From assembly GCA_905234655.1 (NCBI GenBank), contig CAJOJG010000029.1:1-39657 (forward strand): 39,657 nucleotides of DNA. The letters run 5' to 3'. Below the pieces are notes generated by a model that saw only the letters and a list, made by a program, of their open reading frames with translations, was not told where the DNA came from and ran no database searches. This stretch comes from an uncultured Bacteroidales bacterium (lineage in GTDB: Bacteria > Bacteroidota > Bacteroidia > Bacteroidales > UBA3824). The translations under genes were made by a program, and so were the position numbers. Of this stretch, positions 1-6,442 are shown piece after piece; the first letter of the stretch is position 1; the number at the start of each line of letters is the position of its first letter.

Positions 1-1391
1 TCCATTTTGGCAAAGAGGTTTTTGGAGGCTTCGCCCTCGCCGCCGTGCCACATTATGGCTTCGGTGAAATTGCGGGCGCGGCCGTCGTGGAGGAAGTAGG
101 TGTGTCCGTTGACGATTTTTTGCAAGCCGACGCCCCAAAGCGGTGTGGTGCGCCATTCGTTGCCACGGGCTAAGCCGCTGACGTAGTTGTCGTTAAGACC
201 AACGCCCATAATCTCGCTGCCCATATCGTGAAGCAAGAAATCAGAATACGGATGGATGGTTTGACCGCCGAGCCACGGAATCCGCGTACCATTCAATAAC
301 ACAGAACCTTGCGGCTGCGTGTGAAGCGTAGTTACGTGGCACAAATGACATTTGGCGGCGTAAAACATCTCCTCGCCGCGCTTTACCGTCGGGTCGTTGA
401 CATTGCGGCGGGCAGGCACTCCAAGGCACTGCATATAGAGGTCAACATCTTCCATTTGTTCGGTGGTAACGTCCAACTGATGGTAAGCGATGCCCATAGC
501 CGACGTTGCCTGCGCCATTTGAGCCTGACCTTCGCAAATCTCCTCTGGGAAACGGCTGTTGGTGGCGCCCATGTCGGACGAAAAACCGAGTTCCACAGTA
601 AGGTCGGCGTGCTGAGCCTTGTTGCCGGAGAGACCGAGTTGGAGTTTTCCGCGCTCCTTGATGTAGTTTGCCTTGCCCGAAATTCCGTATTCGGGATAGT
701 TGCTGCGGGCTGCAAGTTGCTCAATTTCGTTGCGGTCGATAGCCATCATCAAACCCATTCCCACGTGTCGGAGCGGTATGCGGACGGTGCAGAAGAGGTC
801 TTCGGGGGCGATAGTGTCGGCGTACCATTCGGTGATGGTGTATTCTGGTCGGGCAAGTTGGTATTTTTCGCCGTCGGGAAATTCAAATTCTTCATATTTC
901 CAGTCCACTGTGAGTTTACCTTCGGGTTTAACGCCCATAATCGCGTTGTCGTGAACCACACGTCCATAATCTTGGAAAAACGAACCGTTTTTTCGTGTGA
1001 TGTAAATCAGCATTGACGAAAAACCATAGTTCCCGCTGCCTTTGTTGCTCCACAAAGTTGGTTCGGTGCGTCCGGCATTTCGGTGGCAACTTCCACACGA
1101 ATAGCCAGCATATACAGGACCCAATCCGCCCTGACTTTGAGCCGAGCCGAGCGGATTGTCGTAGAGATTGTCGCCGTTGTTGAAACGTGTGGTGTATTTG
1201 CCGGAAACCCACGGCGCATCGGTATCGAAAGCATAGGAACTTTTGAGGAAAACAGTTGACGCACCCGCCGACATTGCAAAGCCGTCGGGAATTTCGATTT
1301 CGTCCACCTCAATGCCCTCGTCATTGTCGCATGAAGCGCAAAATATTGATGCACAAACGGTTAACAATAATATTTTATTGAATCTAATCAT
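1..1391 (-). CDS. Di-haem oxidoreductase family lipoprotein (DUF1111/COG3488), 3' end beyond window
   Basis: The frame is open from ATG at 1391 to the left edge (463 codons, no stop), so the C-terminus is outside the window. The signal sequence ends in a lipobox (FCAS-C21) followed by DNDE, an acidic pattern linked in Bacteroides to lipoprotein export to the cell surface. Two c-type haem sites are visible, CGSCH at residues 99-103 and CHLCH at 348-352, as in the di-haem 'thiol oxidoreductase' family related to MauG/cytochrome c peroxidases. Its substrate is unknown. It is the last visible gene of a minus-strand run after the porin and imelysin genes; imelysin-DUF1111 pairing is common in Bacteroidota and points to iron or redox work at the cell envelope. 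The start is chosen for the signal peptide. Family assignment is firm, function is inferred. Confidence 0.88.
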   Translation of the reverse strand, partial: MIRFNKILLLTVCASIFCASCDNDEGIEVDEIEIPDGFAMSAGASTVFLKSSYAFDTDAPWVSGKYTTRFNNGDNLYDNPLGSAQSQGGLGPVYAGYSCGSCHRNAGRTEPTLWSNKGSGNYGFSSMLIYITRKNGSFFQDYGRVVHDNAIMGVKPEGKLTVDWKYEEFEFPDGEKYQLARPEYTITEWYADTIAPEDLFCTVRIPLRHVGMGLMMAIDRNEIEQLAARSNYPEYGISGKANYIKERGKLQLGLSGNKAQHADLTVELGFSSDMGATNSRFPEEICEGQAQMAQATSAMGIAYHQLDVTTEQMEDVDLYMQCLGVPARRNVNDPTVKRGEEMFYAAKCHLCHVTTLHTQPQGSVLLNGTRIPWLGGQTIHPYSDFLLHDMGSEIMGVGLNDNYVSGLARGNEWRTTPLWGVGLQKIVNGHTYFLHDGRARNFTEAIMWHGGEGEASKNLFAKM

Positions 1392-1424
1392 TTGATTGAT
1401 TGTTAATTATTAATAACACACAAA

Positions 1425-1473
1425 GCATAATGCATAATTAGGTCATCCAACGGATGGTAATTATGCATTATGC
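1425..1473. repeat. 16-bp perfect inverted repeat in the imelysin / di-haem gene gap
   Basis: The arms 1425-1440 (GCATAATGCATAATTA) and 1458-1473 are exact reverse complements. The loop holds a second short stem (CATCC at 1444-1448 pairing with GGATG at 1452-1456). It fills much of the 112-bp gap between two co-directional genes. It could be an mRNA-stabilising or attenuating hairpin, or a dispersed palindromic repeat. No T-run follows on the minus strand, so it is not a typical terminator. Confidence 0.75.
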
Positions 1474-1503
1474 ATTATGATTTGGGCGCAAACACCTCAA
1501 AAA

Positions 1504-2712
1504 TTAGTGAATCGTCCTTGCCTTGCCGTCCTTGAAAATCAAGTATTCCAAAGTGTGGAAGCCACGCAGACCCTGAGCGGATTCAATTTCCTGAGCGTGC
1601 TGGGAGCCTTCTTCGTCTTCGGGGATTTCCTCATAGTCGCCAGACCATTCGAGGTCTGCCCATGCGGCGGTGTTGAAAACTTTCACGATGCCAGTGAGGT
1701 CAAGCGGCCAGGAGTCCATGTTGGGGTCGAGCCCCTTGTCAGCAACGGGGCCAAAGAGGAACGCCTCAGAAGATTCCCACGGCTTGCGGGCGTTGAGCCA
1801 TGCGTCGGCGCACTTTTGGAAAGCGTCGTCGGATGGGTTTTTCTCAAATTCAACAACGGCATTGTAGAGTGTAGTATTGTTCTCAGAAAGTTCCTTGTAT
1901 GTAGGGAGAACAACGTTGTCAACATACTGATCGAGAACGGGCTGCCAATCAGCTTCGGCGAGATCGCCATTGATGATGTCCTTCACCTTGTTGGTGAGGA
2001 TGTCGCGGAGTTCCACGCACTTGTCGATCGCGGTCTGTGCCTCAGTGCTGCCGAGACTATTGCGGAAGGGCTGAGGAATAGCCAAGATAGCCTTCTGCGC
2101 TGCATCAATTGCGTCCTTTACTTCCTTATCGAGGTCGGCATTCTTGTCGGCAACCATCTTGGAGATGGAGTTGTTGTTCACGATGCCGTCCAAAGAGCCG
2201 TAGTAGGCGTTCTTGATTGACTGGATGTTGTTGGCGAAGTCATCCCTCGAATGCCATGAGAACCAAGATTCAACGGCGAGCACGGCCTCCTCTTTGTCGC
2301 CCTTGGTCCACTTCTCTACGGGTTCGGCGATTTTGGATGTACCAACCTCGTTGGCGATGGTGACGCAGCCGTCCACAATCTGTTCCACGCAGTCCTTTGC
2401 AGACTTGAATCCTGCGCCTTCTGCGCCCTTGAAACGCTTTGCGTAGCTGTCGCCGTCTTCGTAAGCCTCGTTCCAATACTTGTAGAGGTTGTCGGAATCG
2501 GCTTTCAAGAGGGTTGCCACAACGCGCATGTAGTTGCCCCATGCCTTAGAGTATTTGGCTTGATACTCTACGTTGACAGCCTCGTTGTCGAGAAGGGTCT
2601 CTTGTTGAACCTCTTTTTCTTCGTTCTTGTCGTCATCGTCATCGCCACAGGCGGTGAATGTCGTCGCGCCCAATGCGAGGAGCGCGGCTGCGAATAATGT
2701 GATTTTTTTCAT
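1504..2712 (-). CDS. Imelysin-like (peptidase M75 family) lipoprotein, circularly permuted
   Basis: 402 aa. The signal peptide has lipobox TFTA-C22 followed by GDDDDDK, suggesting a surface-exposed lipoprotein. Imelysin family marks are DDFANNIQSIKNAYYG (157-172), the SEAFLFGP segment, and the GxHxxE motif (G384, H386, E389) in GFHTLEYLIF close to the C-terminus. Imelysin-like proteins are tied to bacterial iron uptake and have two related helical-bundle halves; proteolytic activity is doubtful for many members. In the usual order, as I recall it, GxHxxE lies in the first half and NNIxSIKNAYYG in the second; here the order is reversed, so the protein appears circularly permuted. It follows the porin gene by 37 bp and is probably co-transcribed with it. 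A start at 2712 gives a good signal peptide. Confidence 0.9.
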   Translation of the reverse strand: MKKITLFAAALLALGATTFTACGDDDDDKNEEKEVQQETLLDNEAVNVEYQAKYSKAWGNYMRVVATLLKADSDNLYKYWNEAYEDGDSYAKRFKGAEGAGFKSAKDCVEQIVDGCVTIANEVGTSKIAEPVEKWTKGDKEEAVLAVESWFSWHSRDDFANNIQSIKNAYYGSLDGIVNNNSISKMVADKNADLDKEVKDAIDAAQKAILAIPQPFRNSLGSTEAQTAIDKCVELRDILTNKVKDIINGDLAEADWQPVLDQYVDNVVLPTYKELSENNTTLYNAVVEFEKNPSDDAFQKCADAWLNARKPWESSEAFLFGPVADKGLDPNMDSWPLDLTGIVKVFNTAAWADLEWSGDYEEIPEDEEGSQHAQEIESAQGLRGFHTLEYLIFKDGKARTIH

Positions 2713-2749
2713 TTGTGTATTGTTTTTTTGATTAATTACGAATTATGAA

Positions 2750-4069
2750 TTACTTTTGCCAAAACCAACCCACGTAAGCCACTGATATACAGAACTCATT
2801 TTCGTTGTTGTAATTGGATTTTGTATTGCCAAACATTTCATCAGTACCGATTCGGCGGCAGGTGTAGTCTGCCTTGACGACGAGGTTTGGCAGCGCAAAA
2901 TAATTGATGCCCCACGTCCAATACGACACCTGGCAGCGGTCGTCCGCGCCGCCTTTGACCTCCTCTTGCGGATTGTAGTATTCATAATGCGCAAAAGGAT
3001 GAATCACAGGGAATTTGTCGCCGCCGTTGAAGATGTTTTTGAGGTTGACCCCCAACTCAAAATTGTAGTTCAGAGCCTTGTCGGCGACATTGAGCGTGCG
3101 GCTGTATCCCGAACCCGACGAATATGTGCGGATTACCCGGTCAACAATCTGAGCCTCAGTCATTTTGCCACAGAGATAATTGCCACGGAAAGTCAAGAAA
3201 CGGTTTTTGTATTGGGCGTCAAGTGAAAAAATTTTCACGTTGATAGGGTCGTAATTATTGAATGTAATCAGACGGTCGCAATTTTGTCCCGCATCGTGGC
3301 AATAGTACATGGAAGTACCAAGCCTCAATCCCGGAACGCCTTTATAATCAAGACGTAACACGTATGCCGGGCGTGTGAAATTGTCGGTCTCGAAGAAGCC
3401 CTGTTTGCCTCCCTTTATCCAATTGTAACGGCTGAAACCCAACGGATTTTGACCGGCAACAATCTGTGCCTGATAATCGAATTTTGCATATCCGCCACCA
3501 AACGCACCGAAAAACTCGATGCCAGTTTCGTGCCATGTGCAAGGCGTCAGGGTTGTTGCGCCTTCGGGACGGAAAGTTGTGTAGAAATTGATAGGCTCGT
3601 GGTGAGTGTTTGTCAAGCCGACGGGGACGATGACGTGTCCAACTTTCACATTAAAAGCGTCAACGAAAAGCCTTGTGATGTGGAATTGTTCGAGGGCTAC
3701 CTCGCCGCCTTTTTCGAGTTCGGTTTCATACTCGCCGTTTTCGCTGCCGGAGCCGGTCTCGATTTCCAAAGCCATTCCCGTGCCGCCAGATTCAAATTCT
3801 ATCTCCGCACCGAGAATCCATTTGGGATTGAATTTGTAGTCTAAAGCCAGCACAAACCTCGGTATCGAAATTTCGGCGTGGTTGACCTCCGTGCTGCCCT
3901 TTGTGCTGCCCCAACGGTTGATGCCATAATTTTGCCAAGAGGCAAGCATCTCGCCATAGCCGCCGAAACGTAGTTTTGTGTAGGTCGTGTCGTCCTGTGC
4001 CTGTGAGTAGGTGTTTGACGCCATCAACACAGATGCCGCAATGACGGCATTTTTTATAATGTTTTTCAT
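2750..4069 (-). CDS. Outer-membrane beta-barrel porin of an imelysin-type iron operon
   Basis: 439 aa from the chosen start. The frame is open to 4123, but a start there would lie upstream of the -7 promoter box at 4087-4094, and the ATG at 4069 begins a clear signal peptide (MKNIIKNAVIAAS...YSQA). The mature protein opens with LRFGGYGE and has alternating aromatic/polar strands throughout (for example PKWILGAEIEFE, FNVKVGHVIVP, VVKADYTC), ending in an aromatic residue-rich strand (VAYVGWFWQK), all typical of a phosphate-selective-porin-like barrel. The substrate is unknown. It is the first gene of the run porin, imelysin, di-haem protein, so a role in bringing iron compounds or another small solute across the outer membrane is inferred from context. 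Confidence 0.8.
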   Translation of the reverse strand: MKNIIKNAVIAASVLMASNTYSQAQDDTTYTKLRFGGYGEMLASWQNYGINRWGSTKGSTEVNHAEISIPRFVLALDYKFNPKWILGAEIEFESGGTGMALEIETGSGSENGEYETELEKGGEVALEQFHITRLFVDAFNVKVGHVIVPVGLTNTHHEPINFYTTFRPEGATTLTPCTWHETGIEFFGAFGGGYAKFDYQAQIVAGQNPLGFSRYNWIKGGKQGFFETDNFTRPAYVLRLDYKGVPGLRLGTSMYYCHDAGQNCDRLITFNNYDPINVKIFSLDAQYKNRFLTFRGNYLCGKMTEAQIVDRVIRTYSSGSGYSRTLNVADKALNYNFELGVNLKNIFNGGDKFPVIHPFAHYEYYNPQEEVKGGADDRCQVSYWTWGINYFALPNLVVKADYTCRRIGTDEMFGNTKSNYNNENEFCISVAYVGWFWQK

Positions 4070-4086
4070 CACTGTTAATTTTGCTG

Positions 4087-4118
4087 CAAAATTACTACAA
4101 CGGACAATACTGCGCAAT
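4087..4118 (-). promoter_or_regulatory. Promoter of the porin-imelysin-di-haem operon
   Basis: On the minus strand the -7 box is TAATTTTG (plus 4087-4094), matching TAnnTTTG, and a partial -33 box ATTG lies at 4115-4118 after 20 nt. It lies 18 bp upstream of the ATG at 4069 and excludes the longer start at 4123. Confidence 0.6.
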
Positions 4119-4184
4119 CGCAATTTTTAGGTATTTTGTCGGAGGCGTTTAATCATTTTTAGGTATTGAAAACTAAAAAAATAA

Positions 4185-4216
4185 TTTGTGAGTAATAAAA
4201 ATACCAATTAACTTTG
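4185..4216 (+). promoter_or_regulatory. Promoter of the LuxR-type regulator gene
   Basis: TTTG at 4185-4188, 20 nt, then TAACTTTG at 4209-4216: a full match to the Bacteroidota consensus TTTG-N19-21-TAnnTTTG. The ATG follows at 4237. The porin promoter fires the other way from the same 167-bp gap, so the regulator could control both. Confidence 0.75.
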
Positions 4217-4236
4217 CAGCGAAAAACGAACAGACA

Positions 4237-4836
4237 ATGCTTCATGACCATGAAATAATAAAAATAGCCGTCGTGGAATCGTCCACAATATTAAGGCTCG
4301 GCGTCATGTCTACGCTCAGCAGGACTTTGGACTGTGGCGTGGAATACCTTGAAATAGGTACGCCCCAAGACTTCGGAAAGGCTGTGGAATTTGAACCCGA
4401 CATCATTGTGCTCAATCCCGCGCTGGTCGGGTGTTATAACCTCAAGCACGTCAAGCAGAAGCTCGGCGAGAAGGCGTTGTATGTGGCGTTAATAACGATG
4501 CCGTTAGACAATGCGGCTCTCGAGGGTTTCAGCGGCACAATCAGTCTTTATGACAATCCTGACGACATCCACGCCATGATAGACCGGCTTATGGGCTATG
4601 AGGAGGGCGAAGAAAATTCCGGGCTGTCGGAGCGCGAGAAGGATATTATAAAAGGTGTTGTCCGTGGACTGCCCAACAAGTGCATCGCCGACGAGCTTAA
4701 CCTGTCTGTCCATACTATCATAACCCACCGGCGCAATATTGCCAAGAAACTGCAAATCCATTCCGCGTCCGCCCTTACAATCTATGCCATTTCGAACAAA
4801 CTCGTGGACATTAACGAGGTGTGCAAGAACATTTAG
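4237..4836 (+). CDS. LuxR/NarL-type transcriptional regulator with degenerate receiver domain
   Basis: 199 aa. Residues 8-118 have the shape of a response-regulator receiver, but the acidic pocket is altered: the usual DD near the N-terminus reads E14-S15, and the phospho-acceptor aspartate reads N60 (IIVLNPALVG). Residues 128-185 are a LuxR-type helix-turn-helix (LSEREKDIIKGVVRGLPNKC, then SVHTIITHRRNIAKKL), which binds DNA. It therefore looks like an unphosphorylated or ligand-controlled regulator. It is divergent from the porin/imelysin operon and convergent with the SiaC-like gene, the two stop codons overlapping by a few bases. Targets cannot be read from the sequence; the adjacent operon is the obvious candidate. 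Confidence 0.85.
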   Translation: MLHDHEIIKIAVVESSTILRLGVMSTLSRTLDCGVEYLEIGTPQDFGKAVEFEPDIIVLNPALVGCYNLKHVKQKLGEKALYVALITMPLDNAALEGFSGTISLYDNPDDIHAMIDRLMGYEEGEENSGLSEREKDIIKGVVRGLPNKCIADELNLSVHTIITHRRNIAKKLQIHSASALTIYAISNKLVDINEVCKNI

Positions 4837-5222
4837 TTCCAGATTCGTGTCTCGAATGGTATGCCGATTGCCGAAATCAGGTCTTCCGCATTCTCGAGGC
4901 TTGACTCGTCGCCGTCTTCGTAGTACCATACTGCCGAGACCTTGACACCTTTTTGTTCGCTGATGCGGCGCAGCGTTGCAAGTATATCCGCAAACTTCCT
5001 AAGCGACGCCGAGTTGTAGTATTCGAGCCTGAATACCATCTCTGTCTCGGGGTTGGGGTCTTTGCCGTAGTCGTCGAGCCATTCGAGCACCGGCCCGTAC
5101 ACAGCTTCGGAATCCTCCGGCAGCGACCGGCCTTCGAGTTCAAATATGCCGTTGTCCTTGTCAAACACCATCTTGGGGTAGAAGTCGGATTTTTCCCTGT
5201 ATATTTTTCTTAATTTTGCCAT
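4833..5222 (-). CDS. SiaC-family regulatory phosphoprotein (DUF1987)
   Basis: 129 aa, cytoplasmic, no signal. The family pattern is clear: VYGPVLEWLDDY, then MVFRLEYYNSAS and VSAVWYYEDGDESSLENAEDL. In Pseudomonas aeruginosa, SiaC is phosphorylated by the kinase SiaB on a threonine of a YLNTSS-like loop and, when unphosphorylated, activates a diguanylate cyclase. Here the aligned residue is S71 (YYNSAS), so serine replaces threonine. It lies 21 bp downstream of the SiaB-like kinase gene and shares its transcript. No SiaA-type phosphatase or GGDEF protein is in the window, so the output is unknown. Its 3' end overlaps the convergent regulator gene by 4 bp. Confidence 0.85.
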   Translation of the reverse strand: MAKLRKIYREKSDFYPKMVFDKDNGIFELEGRSLPEDSEAVYGPVLEWLDDYGKDPNPETEMVFRLEYYNSASLRKFADILATLRRISEQKGVKVSAVWYYEDGDESSLENAEDLISAIGIPFETRIWN

Positions 5223-5243
5223 TCTTTGTGGATTTTTTTTGAA

Positions 5244-6329
5244 CTACACTTTTGCTGTCATTGTCAATAGCTTGACCTGCTGGTCGCCCTCTATCGAATA
5301 GTCAATCCTGTCTACGCTCTCCCTCGCCACGTCTATCAGTCCGAGGCCGGAGTCGATGTCCGCGTCGTCGTGTCCCTCTCGCAGCACGTGTTTGTAGTAT
5401 TCGGCGAGTTCCTCGTTTGACTTCGAGTTCAGGGAGTCGATGTACGCGGCGAGTTTTTGCGCGCTCTGGGACTCGATGCCGTTAGTCGCGCTGACGACAA
5501 ACCTTTCTCCGTCGAATCCCATCGTGAACAGCCCTTCCCTGCGTCCGTCGTCTGTCAATGAGGCGTGCCGGGCGATGTTCTGTAGCATCTCGACAAGCAC
5601 ATGGTACACATTGCGTTGGGTGCGCATGCTCTCGGTGCTGATGTTGTTTTCCGCCATGGAGAGTATGGGGTTTATAGCCGACTGCCGGAGGTCGCCCTTC
5701 ATGGCGATGAAACGTTTGTTCTGTTCCATGAGCGACTTCAGGTTCTTAGCGTTTTGGATGGGCAGGGCGGGGGAGGAGTCCTCGGGGTTGTCCTTCAGGC
5801 GCAGCTGGAAGTAGAAGAACGAGCGGTCGTCGTCGATCTCCACAAAGTCAAAGTCGAGCTTTTCCTTCGTCTTCCTGACCATCTCCATGAAGCCGAGGCC
5901 TGCGCCGCCCTGCTTGGAAATCTTCTTGTTCTGGAGCGTCATCATGAACAGCTTTTTCAGTTCCTCCGGCGTCACGGAGTTCACGCGCTCGAGCTTCTCG
6001 CGCATCGGGCCGATGTTGACGTTCTCGACGTAGTTGCCGGTGGTGATGTAGTAGCTTCCACGGTGCTTACGGACGATGAACGCCTCGCCGGAGGTCATCT
6101 CGGCGGCGCGCCCGGCAAGCCCGTACCTCAGTATGTTCTGGAAACTCTCGATCATCAGGAACGAGAGTTTGTTCTTCTTGCCCTCCGAATCGTCGCTTTG
6201 AGCCATGTGGCTCTTAAGTATTTCTGTGGCAAACCCGAGTACCGTGTTGTCGAATTTACCAAGGTAGACGAAGCTCAAATCGTCGTCACAAAGCTCCTGA
6301 AACAGGGTGTTGTTGGTGGTATCTGACAT
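5244..6329 (-). CDS. Tandem SiaB-family (DUF6272) protein kinase, two GHKL-like halves
   Basis: 361 aa, cytoplasmic. SiaB-type proteins (DUF6272) are small GHKL-fold kinases of roughly 180 residues acting on SiaC. This protein is about twice that length, with two similar halves. Half 1 (about 18-178) has the N-box ESFQNILRYG (E61, Q64, N65) and glycine box GGAGLGFMEM (141-150). Half 2 (about 200-361) has the N-box EMLQNIARHA (E247, Q250, N251) and glycine box DSGLGLIDVA (326-335), where the first glycine is replaced. Both could bind ATP, or one half may be regulatory. The neighbour 21 bp downstream is the SiaC-like substrate. The start at 6329 is the only good upstream ATG. Confidence 0.82.
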   Translation of the reverse strand: MSDTTNNTLFQELCDDDLSFVYLGKFDNTVLGFATEILKSHMAQSDDSEGKKNKLSFLMIESFQNILRYGLAGRAAEMTSGEAFIVRKHRGSYYITTGNYVENVNIGPMREKLERVNSVTPEELKKLFMMTLQNKKISKQGGAGLGFMEMVRKTKEKLDFDFVEIDDDRSFFYFQLRLKDNPEDSSPALPIQNAKNLKSLMEQNKRFIAMKGDLRQSAINPILSMAENNISTESMRTQRNVYHVLVEMLQNIARHASLTDDGRREGLFTMGFDGERFVVSATNGIESQSAQKLAAYIDSLNSKSNEELAEYYKHVLREGHDDADIDSGLGLIDVARESVDRIDYSIEGDQQVKLLTMTAKV

Positions 6330-6390
6330 ATCAAATTATTCTCTAATTCATAAAATTGATTAAAATCGGGCATAAAATTAAAAAATTCAT

Positions 6391-6398
6391 TACTTTTG
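6391..6398 (+). promoter_or_regulatory. -7 box ahead of the T9SS cargo-TPR-YbbR-CoaE operon
   Basis: TACTTTTG matches TAnnTTTG and lies 44 bp upstream of the ATG at 6443. No TTTG is found at the expected -33 spacing, so only the -7 part is supported. Confidence 0.5.
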
Positions 6399-6442
6399 CG
6401 GAAATTAATTGAGGATTTTTTTCTGAAGAAGTTTCAAAAAAA

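Noticed and set aside
309..1016. 235-codon open frame on the + strand
   Set aside because: It lies opposite the di-haem oxidoreductase gene, which has two CxxCH motifs and a lipobox; the + frame has no recognisable motif.
4070..4123. Upstream start for the porin at 4123
   Set aside because: Lies before the predicted RNA start and lacks a signal peptide; ATG 4069 fits both.
5601..6326. 241-codon open frame on the + strand
   Set aside because: Antisense to the SiaB-like kinase, which has clear kinase motifs.
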